This document shows, piece after piece, positions 1-9,990 of a stretch of 64,000 nucleotides of DNA. The stretch lies in the NCBI GenBank assembly GCA_009599575.1, contig VWND01000001.1:2480001-2544000 (forward strand), given 5' to 3'. The DNA comes from Blumeriella jaapii. Lineage: Eukaryota > Ascomycota > Leotiomycetes > Helotiales > Drepanopezizaceae. The notes beneath the pieces were generated by a model that searched no databases, was not told the DNA's origin, and saw nothing but the letters and a program-made list of their open reading frames with translations. Both the position numbers and the translations under genes were made by a program. Positions within the stretch are counted from its first letter, which is position 1. Every line of letters starts with the position of its first letter.

Positions 1-711
1 GACGGAAAAATAAACGACGACAATGATATACTTAGGCTCCAAAATTTGTTTCATTCTCGATGTAAGAGGAAACACGACGACGGTACTGCTGTAGTGGCAA
101 AAAAAAACACTGGTTATGTTTATGTTGGAGAGAAGGGAAAAGAGCCCTATTGGTGGATTGAACTTACGAACAATAGACTGTACCAAGAGGTCCGCGAAAC
201 TGGGCGAGAGGCAGAGTATCGTCGGATTACATTGTGATTAACTTCGGTTTTCTTGAAGCTTGAAAGTTTCCTGGGCGTACTGTTTCGAATGGCATGTATT
301 TAAGTAGAGGAATAGATCAAATAGACGGCTTGCAATTTCCAAGGTGGTAGCTCTTTGAATGACTGACTACTACACATCTCTGAATCTAAACTGGATCTAT
401 AGAGCAACGCCGAGTAACCTCGTCTTTCCACTTTGATCGCCTCAGTCATGCAATTCTTGTTAATCGAGATACTCGCAACTCATCAGAGGAACGCCAGATC
501 GTACCAGAGGTTTCGGGGCATCTCGCAAGGTGTAGGTAGGGTTGACTTCACCCCATTACTGCTCTGGTTACCAGTTCAATGAAGCAAAGAAGCATGTTCC
601 ACAAGTTTCATGATTTTGTTTGGCAAATTATCATCATCACACGGAGAAACAATCAAGCGTGACAACTACCAGTACTTCCACGCATTTTATAGACGTAACA
701 CAGATCGCAGC
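1..711. other. Left-edge intergenic stretch, no gene seen
   Basis: No reading frame here has recognisable domains, a good start context or splice structure. The longest open frames are about 60 codons and begin at non-ATG codons. The right end contains the 3' flank of the Nudix gene, which ends at 712 on the minus strand. Confidence 0.5.
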
Positions 712-1299
712 TCACACATTTTCCTCTCCCCTCCTCAACCTGAACCCCTCTAGGATACTCTCCTCCTGCCCTCTGGCCGTGAATCGAAACACCAGCCCCT
801 CTGTCGTTCTGCCAGCCCTGCACTCCTCTTCGCCAACCCACGCAAAAGCCTGGTGCTCCTTCTCATCCAGCTTCACGTCCCCCTCTCTCACCATCACCTC
901 AAACTCAAGCTTCACGATCCTCAAGCCTCTGCTCGTGACGAACGTCCTTCCATGCCCCCCTTCTGCTGGGATGAGTCTCTTGACACGGATGACTGCCAGC
1001 CCCGTCTCTTCAAAGACCTCGCGCGCAACGCCATGAAGGATCGTGGCGTCGGATGCGTCGACGCCGCCGCCGGGTACCTCCCACAGATGAGGGCGGGAGT
1101 CTGAGGCGGCGCGTTGGACCAGTAAGATCTTATTGGCGGGCGAAAAGATGAGAGCGCCGGCTGCGATCGCTTGGGGCTGAGATGGCGATTCAGGGAGGGA
1201 AGAGAGGTACGTGGATACTGGGACAGCGAAGGAGGATAGCTTGGGGTCGTGCGTGAAGGCTGCTGAGCCCGTCTGCGAACTTGGGGTCGAGGAAGTCAT
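712..1299 (-). CDS. Nudix hydrolase family protein
   Basis: A single-exon frame of 195 codons, started at the first in-frame ATG (1299); upstream in-frame codons offer only GTG. The protein has a Nudix fold signature: a beta strand 'AAGALIFSPANKILLVQR', then the Nudix box beginning 'GGGVDAS' and ending 'REVFEETGL'. The REVFEETGL core carries the metal-binding glutamates of the family, which cleaves nucleoside diphosphates linked to another moiety. The first Glu of the GX5EX7REUXEEXGU consensus is Ala here, so activity may be altered. No signal peptide is visible, so a cytosolic protein is likely. The substrate cannot be read from sequence. It is followed on the same strand by the phospholipase C gene upstream, with about 230 bp between. 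Confidence 0.85.
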   Translation of the reverse strand: MTSSTPSSQTGSAAFTHDPKLSSFAVPVSTYLSSLPESPSQPQAIAAGALIFSPANKILLVQRAASDSRPHLWEVPGGGVDASDATILHGVAREVFEETGLAVIRVKRLIPAEGGHGRTFVTSRGLRIVKLEFEVMVREGDVKLDEKEHQAFAWVGEEECRAGRTTEGLVFRFTARGQEESILEGFRLRRGEENV

Positions 1300-1526
1300 T
1301 GTGATCGAGGATGGATACTGCGGCTGGGTAAGCTGGTCGATGTGCACACTTGAGATTTCAAGACTGGCTCAACCATGTGTGGTTTGGAAGTTCGGAGGGA
1401 TGGTTGTGCAAGATTGAGGGAGGGCTAAGCGGCTCTGAAGTTCAGATATCACGTGACCCCACGAGAAACAAAGAGAGGAAGCTTCAATTCTAATGACATT
1501 CAGGGCCCTAAGTAGACTTTCGAGAT

Positions 1527-3293
1527 TTATGCGTCGTCGAGTTGAAACTTGACCAGCAAGGAACACTTCGTTTCCCGCCCCTTCAGGTCCAACATGCGAA
1601 TGAATCTCCAATCCTGCACCGCATACATGACCCGCACGGCAGCAACGGCAAAGACCGGGTTCACCGCAAAGCTATCGTCGCTCTTGATAAGGATCCGTAC
1701 AAAAACCAGCTCATTGTCCTCATACTCCCAGTCAAGCGTCTCGTTCCAGACTGGATCTGTAGGCGGGGACTTGGCACCGTGGTGAATCAGGCCAAGTTTG
1801 TGTTGTTTGTAGGGCGCAGTCTTTCGCTTGGGCGGCGCCTTGTGAGGATGATCGGGGTGGATCAACATGCAAGTCACGTAGGGCTTGATCTCCTCAGGGT
1901 TTACGTTTTCGGGGACTGGAATCTGCGATGCCCCTGCTACGTGGAGACTGAGTTTTTTCCGCACGCCGGTGCTGAGCTTGCCGCTTCCGCCGTGGCGAAG
2001 AGCAGCAGGTTTGAGTATGTATCCCTCAGAGCCGCTGAACAGGGCTTCGTTCAGTTGCATCCCAGCACCAAAGGTTTGCCAGTTTAATGCGCAGATTTGA
2101 GCTCCGATTCCCCAGTATGGAACCGGATTGAGATTCTTGGATGAGATCCGGGTGCCTTTGGGGAAAACTCGCATCAAATGGTGGGCATTGTGCACCCCAA
2201 TCTTGGCACCCACTCCTGGAATTGCCATATCCGTTGAAAGTCCAGACTCGGAGACGTTGATGAGATGATGATGAGGACCGTTTCTGAGCTTCCCGGGATC
2301 GTACCAAGACTTATCGCTAGGTTTGACCGATTGGGCATAAACCCCCAAGTCGGCCAGCTCGGGAACAATGACTGCAGCTGGCGCGGCCTTTTTCATCTCA
2401 TTGTAAGCCTGGACGTTTTGTTGCTCCTCCGTTTCATCGTCTGAGAAGCTCTCCTCATCCGCTTGGCTGATCTCGCCAGGAATGTGATGCTCGACGATCA
2501 CGATGATCTTTGATCCAAGCTCTTCAAGCAGCACATGCTCCCCATCATCTTGTTCTTGGTGGCCTTCAATACGCACGGCTTTTCTGAGAAGGCGGTCGCC
2601 CCAGACCTCTTCCATGATTTGCACGAGACGACGTTGCCCGTGTTCATTGCAGTGATTCTCCAGCGATAGGACGATGGGCGCCGCCCGATACCCTTGCTTG
2701 TTTACCGACTCGGATGCTTCTTTGTCGTGCACATCCCGGATAGTCTCGCAGACAGAGCGGAAGCTGATATGCGACACGAGCGTGTACCCATGGGTGACTT
2801 TTGGCTCGTCCGGGGTGTCTTCGTTATCCCACGCATCGATCTCAACACAACGCGCGCCAGCGCCTAGTGCAATCTCGTAAGCTTGAGCTGATGAAGAGCC
2901 ATATAACTGATGCGCCATCAGATAGGTGTTGTGACTCGAGCTGATGAAATACTCAGGGAGCGGATGAGATCTATCGGTCAGAGCAGCCGGCACAATGATA
3001 TGGGGCTCGTCGACCAGGGCCTGGAGAGGAGCTGGGGTTTCAGCGTCGCCGACACCAGCTTCCTGCTCTCGGAGCACGTTCTGCTCAACCAGAAACGATC
3101 TCAGAGCATTGCTGATCGAGAGCTGCTTCTCGGTGATTCCAGTGCGTCGAGCTGAATGTCCTCCGCCCGCCACAGACGCCGCGGTGGTCGCTTCGCCCAA
3201 CTCATTGTCATCATCAGATTGTTTCGGCTTCGATTTCGGGAAGAAATCTGTGTCGCCCAACCTAGCAGCCAGGTTCTTGGTCCATTCAGGCAT
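1527..3293 (-). CDS. Phosphoinositide-specific phospholipase C (PLC-delta-like)
   Basis: An intronless 588-aa protein. It hydrolyses phosphatidylinositol 4,5-bisphosphate to diacylglycerol and IP3 at the membrane. The X domain spans about residues 108-275, with the catalytic motif 'SSHNTYL' (His121) and 'THGYTLVSHISF' (His168 as the second catalytic His). An acidic linker follows (around 'SFSDDETEEQQN'), then the Y domain at about 335-455 ('RISSKNLNPVPYWGIGAQ', 'ALNWQTFGAGMQLNEALF'), and a C-terminal C2 domain at about 465-585 ('YVTCMLIHPDHPHK', 'DPVWNETLDWEYEDNELVFV'). No PH domain or clear EF-hands precede the X domain, as in many short fungal PLCs. The start at 3293 is an ATG that opens the frame. 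Confidence in the family is high; the paralogue number cannot be told. Confidence 0.95.
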   Translation of the reverse strand: MPEWTKNLAARLGDTDFFPKSKPKQSDDDNELGEATTAASVAGGGHSARRTGITEKQLSISNALRSFLVEQNVLREQEAGVGDAETPAPLQALVDEPHIIVPAALTDRSHPLPEYFISSSHNTYLMAHQLYGSSSAQAYEIALGAGARCVEIDAWDNEDTPDEPKVTHGYTLVSHISFRSVCETIRDVHDKEASESVNKQGYRAAPIVLSLENHCNEHGQRRLVQIMEEVWGDRLLRKAVRIEGHQEQDDGEHVLLEELGSKIIVIVEHHIPGEISQADEESFSDDETEEQQNVQAYNEMKKAAPAAVIVPELADLGVYAQSVKPSDKSWYDPGKLRNGPHHHLINVSESGLSTDMAIPGVGAKIGVHNAHHLMRVFPKGTRISSKNLNPVPYWGIGAQICALNWQTFGAGMQLNEALFSGSEGYILKPAALRHGGSGKLSTGVRKKLSLHVAGASQIPVPENVNPEEIKPYVTCMLIHPDHPHKAPPKRKTAPYKQHKLGLIHHGAKSPPTDPVWNETLDWEYEDNELVFVRILIKSDDSFAVNPVFAVAAVRVMYAVQDWRFIRMLDLKGRETKCSLLVKFQLDDA

Positions 3294-4267
3294 GTCGAGT
3301 CTCTACGAAGTGTTAGACTGATGCTCAATGTTCGAGCGAGTGGCCTTGCAAGATCACGTGGATTGTTCGAAGCTCAAGATCTTACCAGGACAATAATGGG
3401 GCCGAAAGAGGAAGTTCTCGAGCTCTTTATCAACGTATTTGTCGTCTCAAATTGTCGCGAAGGGAGCAGGATGGGAAGTTCTGAGCTGATGATTGAGGAT
3501 GATGTTAAAAGAGACAGCTCGGGAAATGCACGTGATGTTGCACTAGACCTAAACCGATGTGCCAAGCCAGTCATGATATCAAGAGCTCAGGCCGTCAGAA
3601 CGAACGTTCGGATTGCAATTGTTGATTTTTGATACTTACCATGACTTATTTTCTGTCTAAGTGGCAGCTATGCCTGGCTATCAAGGAGTAGGCAGGGAAA
3701 ACAGTGCAGCCAAAAAGTTCGGTGCTTGAATCCTCCAGACAGGCTATGTTGCCACGTCTTCTCCGCCTTGAAATTCGAAGAATCGTTCCGAAATCATCAA
3801 CAGTCCGAAAACACGCCCACAGCCAAGGATCAATGGAAGACGATATGTGCTATATTGCCGGGACGCTCGACCGTCTGGAGGAAAAGGCCAGCTAAAGCGG
3901 ACCTGGTGGCTTCGTTGCTGCGGTTCAGATAAACGCCGAGGTCTTCCGTGATGATCTTTCACTAGTGTGAGTATCTCCCTTGTTCACCAGAGTCTGTATG
4001 ATCCAGCTAACAGTAGCAGATGGCCCATAAACTGCCTATGAGAAAGCTGCACACTTATCACAGGGCGAGAAGGGATTGAAAGGCTCTAGTAGGAATGAAC
4101 GGACAGCTATCACGAAACCTCGGCTCGACCGCCAAAGTGTGAACGAGACTCGACAAAAAAAGTGGCCACAAGAGCTTTTAAAGATCTTGAGTGCGCGAGT
4201 ACAGTGTTCTCTCATTCTTTCCGCACCTATTTTATGCTGACACGTTCATCTTTGTATCTTGGCCTAG
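3294..4267. other. Intergenic stretch, no gene seen
   Basis: This contains the 5' flank of the phospholipase C gene and the 3' flank of the GH51 gene. Short open frames occur on both strands, but none has a domain, a spliced continuation or a convincing start. Confidence 0.5.
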
Positions 4268-6609
4268 TCACAAATTGAACTGTAGAACGGTCACCGAATA
4301 GGCACTATGATGTTAGCCGAGTTCGGATTACAGTCAAAGTGTAACTCACGGAACGTCCCAAGTCCAGCTTCCATTTCCGAGCGGCGCCGAGTTCGTCAGC
4401 TTCAGCGGTAGCGGGGTGATCGCTGTCGCATTATTCTTGTAATTGAAGCCATTCGGATCCTCGTTCGACATGATAGTCCCGTTGACAGACGTCCAAGGTG
4501 ACTCCAAGTCAACACTCAATGGCACCACCGTCGAGTTGTAATTACTGGTCTCAATCAGCAACGTCTCGTCAGTTGAAACAAGGCCACTCACATCATTTTC
4601 AAGAAGACCTTCCTCTCTGCCATCGAACTTGCCCAGTACAACGGCCCAAAGTCACCCACCGTATTCCTCACTTCCACGCTTTCTGTTCCTCGGTACGCGT
4701 TGAACAGCTTCTGCAGATAATAGCTGGTGCTCAACACGGTGTGGCTGGGGTCAGCGTCAAACGCGATCAAATTCGGCGTCCAATTGTACCAATTCCAGTT
4801 CTGCAAAGTCGGCGCATAGGTGCTCATTTTCACCACATGAGGGTTCCTCTCTGCCCCTAAGAGGTACACGCCCTCTGCGAGTATCGATACCATCCTGGGA
4901 TACTGAATCTTCTCATCTGCGGGCATGGACCAGTCTACCTGGCCTGATGGCGTGTCGATCGAGAAAACGGAATACTCGCCGATCAGAATCGTGACATTGG
5001 GATTCGAGGTGCGTTCCTGCCAATTATCAAAGAAGTCGAATCGCTCCACGAAAAAATGGGGCTCTTGATAATGATGCGTATCCCACATTGATCCGGCTGG
5101 AAGATCGATCGTGTAGATTGGGTTCTCGTCATAGGCAGAGCTGATGTAGACGATATCCGGGTACGCGGCTTTCAAGCCATCATACAAATACTTGAAGCGG
5201 AAAGGGTATCCTTTGGCGAACCAGTCTTCGTTGCCAATCTCGACGTATTGTATCTTGAAAGGCTCGGCATGGCCGTACTCGGCGCGTTTCGCGCCCCAGT
5301 AAGTATCGACCGAACCCATGCAGAACTCGAGCTCATCGAGAGCTTCTTTCAGCACTGGGTACATGGCTTCCGGGGTGCCTGGGTACTCGTCGGAGTTGGA
5401 CCCCTCCCCGTCGCTGAGCGAGTAGCCGGCGTAGATGCCGAGGACGTTCTCCATTTCCATGGATTCGCTCCACTCGAGGAACTCGAGCAGTCCCAGACCA
5501 TTTGTGTTTGAGTACCCTACACAGTCAGTAAGCTCTCTACCACTTCTTTCGGCTTTCACTCACGCCAATTCCCGGGTCTGGACCAGCGATCTTTCAGAGG
5601 TCCAATCGTTTCCCACCACTTCCACCTTCGCATGATCGAGTATCCCTCCAGATTATTACCACCAGGCCATCGCAGGAATCTAGGACCCAGGTCATAGATA
5701 TGCTGGGCGAGATCCTTCCGCAGCCCGTTCGTGTAGCCCTTGAACGTCTCCCCAAACAAGCTGATCTGGCTCAAGAAGTACGTTTGTCCGGCAACCGCCA
5801 CTGGGTCGAATGTGATCGCCAGAGAATTGTTGGAGTCAGGAGCACTGACTGTGCTTACAATCTGGGCTGTCACGTAAGTGTAGTTCACGACATTCCACGC
5901 TTGAGCTGGAATGACTGTTGAGGCCCAGATCTCGCCCGTGACGTTGGACTGCAGCGACACGGTGATCTCGGTACTGGGGTTGTACTGGTTCCGGAATTGA
6001 TGGGGGTAGATGTAGAACGAGACATTGTATGTCTGTGGCGAGACGGGAATCCCCCACCATCCGACATTCGCAACGCCTTGAGCTCCCGAGGCCGCGTTGA
6101 CGGTCGTCGGGATATCGAGGGCCAAGACGGTTTGATGGGAGCTGGAGAGCGGTCGAAAGCTGTCCAGGCGAATTGACGTGTCTCCCACGGGCTTGTAGCC
6201 GGCGATGACAGGCCCTAGGAACATCAGTGGGCAGATCTTCCAGAACTCTGAAGAGCCCCTTACCTGCTGGATTGCAGGCATTTTCTTGCCAAGTGATGGT
6301 GTTGCCAACAAATCCAGGCACGATTCCAAATGCTACGTCTGATCCCTCGAATGCTCGGTTCGTCAAGAGCTCTCCGTAGAGGCCACCGTCTCCGGAGTGA
6401 TTGATATCCTCGAACATCCATCCATACAACAGCGGCGCTGTAGCATTCTTGACTCCGGTTTCAGTCAGGATGCTCAGTGCAACCCCACTTGACGAATCGT
6501 TGACCGCGCGACGAGCCACATTCTCTGCTTTGGAGAGCCTTGGTTTGGCTACTACCACATCAGAAAGTGGAAGAGCCACCAGAACAGATATCTTGAGAAA
6601 ACACCTCAT
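4268..6609 (-). CDS. Secreted GH51 alpha-L-arabinofuranosidase, five exons
   Basis: Exons (minus strand) are 6609-6264, 6214-5564, 5516-4592, 4544-4350 and 4304-4268. The four introns are 45-49 bp with gtaagg or gtgagt donors, and the joined CDS is 2154 nt (717 aa) in frame. It removes terminal arabinose from arabinan/arabinoxylan outside the cell. The start at 6609 was chosen because it opens a signal peptide ('MRCFLKISVLVALPLSDVVV'); an in-frame codon 30 bp upstream would bury it. N-terminal family motif: 'LYGWMFEDINHSGDGGLYGE'. Acid/base motif 'VEIGNEDW' places the Glu near residue 429; the nucleophile is the Glu of 'LIGEYS' near 513. The last small exon restores a C-terminal 'AYSVTVLQFNL', typical of the closing beta-sandwich. 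Several N-glycosylation sites are present. Confidence 0.95.
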
Positions 6610-6660
6610 GATGCCGCAGATGCGATGAACTCCGCCCACGAGATTGACACCCGCTCTCCT

Positions 6661-6669
6661 CTTTTATAC
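6661..6669 (-). promoter_or_regulatory. TATA box of the GH51 gene
   Basis: GTATAAAAG on the minus strand, about 55 bp upstream of the chosen ATG. A GCGGGG, matching the CreA carbon-repression consensus SYGGRG, lies near 6783. Regulation by CreA is inference from this motif only. Confidence 0.5.
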
Positions 6670-7271
6670 ACTTGACGCCACTCACCTAAAATCCAAGTCC
6701 GAACTTACGAGAGCAGATATATCCCATCCAGACACGGAACCGTGGCCCAATTTGGCACATCCATATATTTCTTCCATGTATGGCGGGGGGCAGGCCATTC
6801 TGCAGAAGCAATGTGATCTGTTTAGCAGGCGCACCAACAAGAACGCGGTGATGTGCATAAGCGACGCGGGGTCGTAAACATTACCCCTCGAACGACCAGG
6901 AACATTTCATTGCCGGGCAAAATGCTTGTACGAAATTTCTGGGTCTTTTTGGCATTGCAGAAGCGCTCGAATGGAGCTTGGGAGGCCAAGGAGGAGAAGT
7001 GGTGTATCAGACCATGCCGAGAACGATTTTTTGTTCGGTGATGAATTGGGTCTTGGCCTGGATACTTGACTGCTGTGGTAGGTAGGCTCGGGTCATGCCG
7101 ACTCTCAAAGCGAGTCCCATGTGTAAGTTTCATTCTCTGAGAGGTTATATGGAATAGCCCGTCCTGCTTATTTCCTAGGTTCAATGATAGGCCTAGGCCC
7201 ACTATTATCTCGTCGGTTAGCTTCGGAGACGAGGCGCACTCATCTTTGTCTCACCTACCTTACCAAGGGCC

Positions 7272-7313
<42 letters not shown>

Positions 7314-8286
7314 GGAGGGGGAGGAGTGGGAGAAAAGCGCAAACGGCCACGAGTAAATAAGGGGAATCGGTTTCGAAGCAAATAGAACGATATCTTTGAG
7401 TATTTTTTTAATTTTAAAAACAAAAAGCTTTCCTTTTTTTCCGCGAAAAAGGGATCGCAATCGAACCTGGCTTTCACAAGACAACAGCATAGCATCTGAA
7501 GGCCTGATAGCGAATTTTGATCATCTCATGCAATTTCTTAAATTTCCCAAACACGAATCTCTAAATGCAGAGTCAGGTTAGTGCTTTCATAGGAGAACAT
7601 ATGGTTTTTCTCTTTTTTTTTTTTTTTCTTTCTTAAGAGCGCTGTTTTTCTTTACTGCTGTACCGGTTGTGCAAAGGCAGAACCCCTTTCTTAAGAAAAA
7701 AAAAACGTGAAAAAAAAAAAAAAAAGGAGTTGTCTACGAGTGGAAAGCGAACAAATTGTCTTCTACTTACTTACCTTATCTTCTTAAATAGATAAAAGCT
7801 CCTGAGTGGAGTAGCTATTCTATCCAATAGCTAAGGTATTCTATTCTATTCAACCCACGCATCACCTTTTATTATAATAACTAATAACTAGGTGTCTGTT
7901 CCTTCTGGCACAGAAGCAAGTCACAACCCACCACCATACATCAGAAGTCAAATAAGAAAAAAGAGTGAAGACTGCCAGAACACAGACTTGGGCCGCGCTC
8001 ATATCAGTAAACACAAGATTCGACTATGTAATCTAAGACAACTAATCAACTGACAGAAGCAGTAGACATTTCCAAATCATTGCTTATGGTTTTTTCCGCT
8101 TTGATTTCGCAGAAAAACCCCCTCTTGATTAAACGAGCTTAAAAAAATGTGCTACAGCTTTCGTAGCAGCACAATCCCAATAATTTCCATTCCCTACAGA
8201 CGTACAGTGATAAACGTGAAATGGCTAACGGCCATAAAAGCGAATTCTTGCACTCTGTATCATCAACTCCGACGCGTCTTAATCGT
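6670..8286. other. Intergenic stretch with homopolymer tracts, no gene seen
   Basis: No supported gene. It contains a 39-base G run (separate entry), a T15 run near 7613-7627 and A10/A15 runs near 7696-7725, and is rather AT-rich between 7,380 and 8,130. The right part is the 3' flank of the homogentisate dioxygenase gene. Confidence 0.5.
7274..7312. repeat. Poly-G tract of 39 bases
   Basis: An uninterrupted run of 39 G followed by T GGA GGGG. On the minus strand it reads as poly-C or poly-proline, so apparent proline-rich frames here are artefacts. Confidence 0.95.
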
Positions 8287-9795
8287 TTAGGTATAATGCG
8301 GCAACTGCTTCCCATCCGTCTCGCTCGCAGCTCCGTCCCCGCCAACGCTCTGCCCCAGATCAAGCACGCCCTCAACCTGCCCATCCGCCCGATTGCTGAT
8401 CCTCCTCGCTCCAGATGGCACCTGGAAGTGGGCCTTCAGCGGCGTCCAGCTCTCCTCGTTGTAATCGCCCTGCACCTTCCGACACGTCTTCAGCCCCCAC
8501 TCCGTCACGCCCACCATGAAGCAGCTTTCGAACATGAACGCCATACTGCCCTCGCCGACCTTCATCGGATGCAGCGGCGCGTTCGACGCCTTCTCGTGCG
8601 TGCCGGCGTCCGGCCCGTGGGCGCTCATCACGTTGTGCAGGCTGGCGCCGGCGGGCTGGAAGCCCTTGCCGGACTTGGCGTCGTAGTCGCCGCCGATGAG
8701 GCCCATGAACTCCGACATGGTGTTGCGGTGGTACCAGGGCGGGCGGAACGTGTCTTCGCCCACGAGCCAGCGGGGAGGGAAGATGACGAAGTCGGCTATG
8801 GCGGTGCCGACGTGATCGGATGGTGCGGTGAGCACGGTGAAGATGCTGGGGTCGGGGTGATCGTAGGCAATGGATCCGATGGTGCTGAAGCGACCCAGAT
8901 CGTACTTGTATGGGTAGTAGAGACCATGCCAGGCGACGACGTCGTAGGGCGTGTGCGTTTGCGTGGCGGCGAAGAGGTAGCCGTTGAACTTTGAGAGGAT
9001 AGTATACGTGCCTTCTGGGGAGTCGTCGTAGGCGGCTACTGGTGCTTGGAAGTCTCGCGCGTTAGCTAGGCAGTTGGATCCGATGGGGCCTAGTTCTGGG
9101 AGCTGGAAGTGCCCTTGATAGAGTTCGAGAATGTAGCCTCGAATGGGGCCTTCTGGCAGCTCGACGCGGTAGCGGACGCCGCGAGGGATCACACAGATCT
9201 CATTGGGGCGCACCAGGAGGTGGCCGAGCTCAGTTTGTATGTCCAGGACGCCGTGCTGGGCTACGATCAGAAAATCGCCGTCTGCGGAATAGAATGCGGT
9301 ATTCTTGTCCATGCTCTGGCCCACCGCGAAGATGAAGATTCCAATGCCCGACTTCAGCGTTGGGTCTCCCGCTCCTGCCACGAGTTTCAAACCGTGTACC
9401 CAGTCCGCGGTCTCGTCCAGATCGAAGGGATCCCACCGCAGCTGGTTCGGGATCTGGCGTAGCTTGTTTCCTTCGGGGTTTGTGTTGAATGTGGAGGCTT
9501 CCCGAGCAGCGAAGGGAGAGTGCGCCGCAGCTGGGAGGATTCGGTAGAGCCACGACTGTTGGTTCTCGTGACGCGGTGCTGTGAATGCCGTCCCCGACAG
9601 CTTCTCGGCGTAGAGGCCGTAGGGAGGTTTCTGCGGAGAGTTTGCCCCTATGGGGAGGGCCCCTTCGATGGCTTCGGATCTGCCACTCGTTAGATGGGCG
9701 CGAGAACACAAGAGATCAGGAGCGTACTCGTGGTAGGAGGCGAAGCCATTCTGGTACTTGTACTTCTCGGGTGTGCTGAACTTCGTGACGGGCAT
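8287..9795 (-). CDS. hmgA: Homogentisate 1,2-dioxygenase
   Basis: Exon 1 is 9795-9728 and exon 2 is 9679-8287, giving 486 aa. The 48-bp intron (9680-9727; donor gtacgc, branch ctaac, acceptor ggcag) is in frame without stops and would be read through as 16 extra residues in the otherwise conserved start '[17 protein letters not shown]'. The enzyme opens the homogentisate ring to maleylacetoacetate in tyrosine/phenylalanine breakdown and limits pyomelanin formation. Iron ligands fit the family: His340 and Glu346 in '[15 protein letters not shown]' and His377 in 'SAHGPDA' (spacing 6 and 31; human 6 and 30). No fumarylacetoacetate hydrolase or maleylacetoacetate isomerase gene lies beside it, unlike the Aspergillus cluster. 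The gene runs on the same strand as GH51 but is 1.7 kb away. Confidence 0.97.
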   Translation of the reverse strand: MPVTKFSTPEKYKYQNGFASYHEYAPDLLCSRAHLTSGRSEAIEGALPIGANSPQKPPYGLYAEKLSGTAFTAPRHENQQSWLYRILPAAAHSPFAAREASTFNTNPEGNKLRQIPNQLRWDPFDLDETADWVHGLKLVAGAGDPTLKSGIGIFIFAVGQSMDKNTAFYSADGDFLIVAQHGVLDIQTELGHLLVRPNEICVIPRGVRYRVELPEGPIRGYILELYQGHFQLPELGPIGSNCLANARDFQAPVAAYDDSPEGTYTILSKFNGYLFAATQTHTPYDVVAWHGLYYPYKYDLGRFSTIGSIAYDHPDPSIFTVLTAPSDHVGTAIADFVIFPPRWLVGEDTFRPPWYHRNTMSEFMGLIGGDYDAKSGKGFQPAGASLHNVMSAHGPDAGTHEKASNAPLHPMKVGEGSMAFMFESCFMVGVTEWGLKTCRKVQGDYNEESWTPLKAHFQVPSGARRISNRADGQVEGVLDLGQSVGGDGAASETDGKQLPHYT

Positions 9796-9940
9796 AGCGG
9801 CGACTGTGGGCTTGGGCTGTTGGAGGCGATCTGGATATGGAATCTATGTGTGTATCTTGACAGATGCGACGTCGAATGTCGCCATCGAAGATCGAAGATG
9901 CCGTCGTAGTCGTGAGCGAAGGCAGTTGTCGTGGTGGTGT

Positions 9941-9990
9941 TGAATGATGTTGAATGAGGTTGAATGAGGTTGAGTGAAGTTGAATGATGA
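9941..9990. repeat. Five-copy 10-bp minisatellite upstream of hmgA
   Basis: Five consecutive decamers related to TGAATGAGGT, each with at most two changes. They lie 145-195 bp upstream of the hmgA ATG, within its 5' UTR or promoter. Confidence 0.85.

Noticed and set aside
7217..7495. Proline-rich minus-strand reading frame across the poly-G tract
   Set aside because: It is the translation of a C39 homopolymer plus AT-rich flank; no start context or homologous domain.
7455..7500. Possible tRNA T-arm (GGTTCGATT on minus)
   Set aside because: The flanking bases do not pair as a T-stem and no D- or anticodon arm fits. No tRNA or 5S rRNA gene was recognised anywhere in the window.
8221..8994. 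257-codon plus-strand frame opposite hmgA
   Set aside because: Antisense shadow of a conserved enzyme gene with its own codon structure; His/Arg/Leu-rich with no domain.
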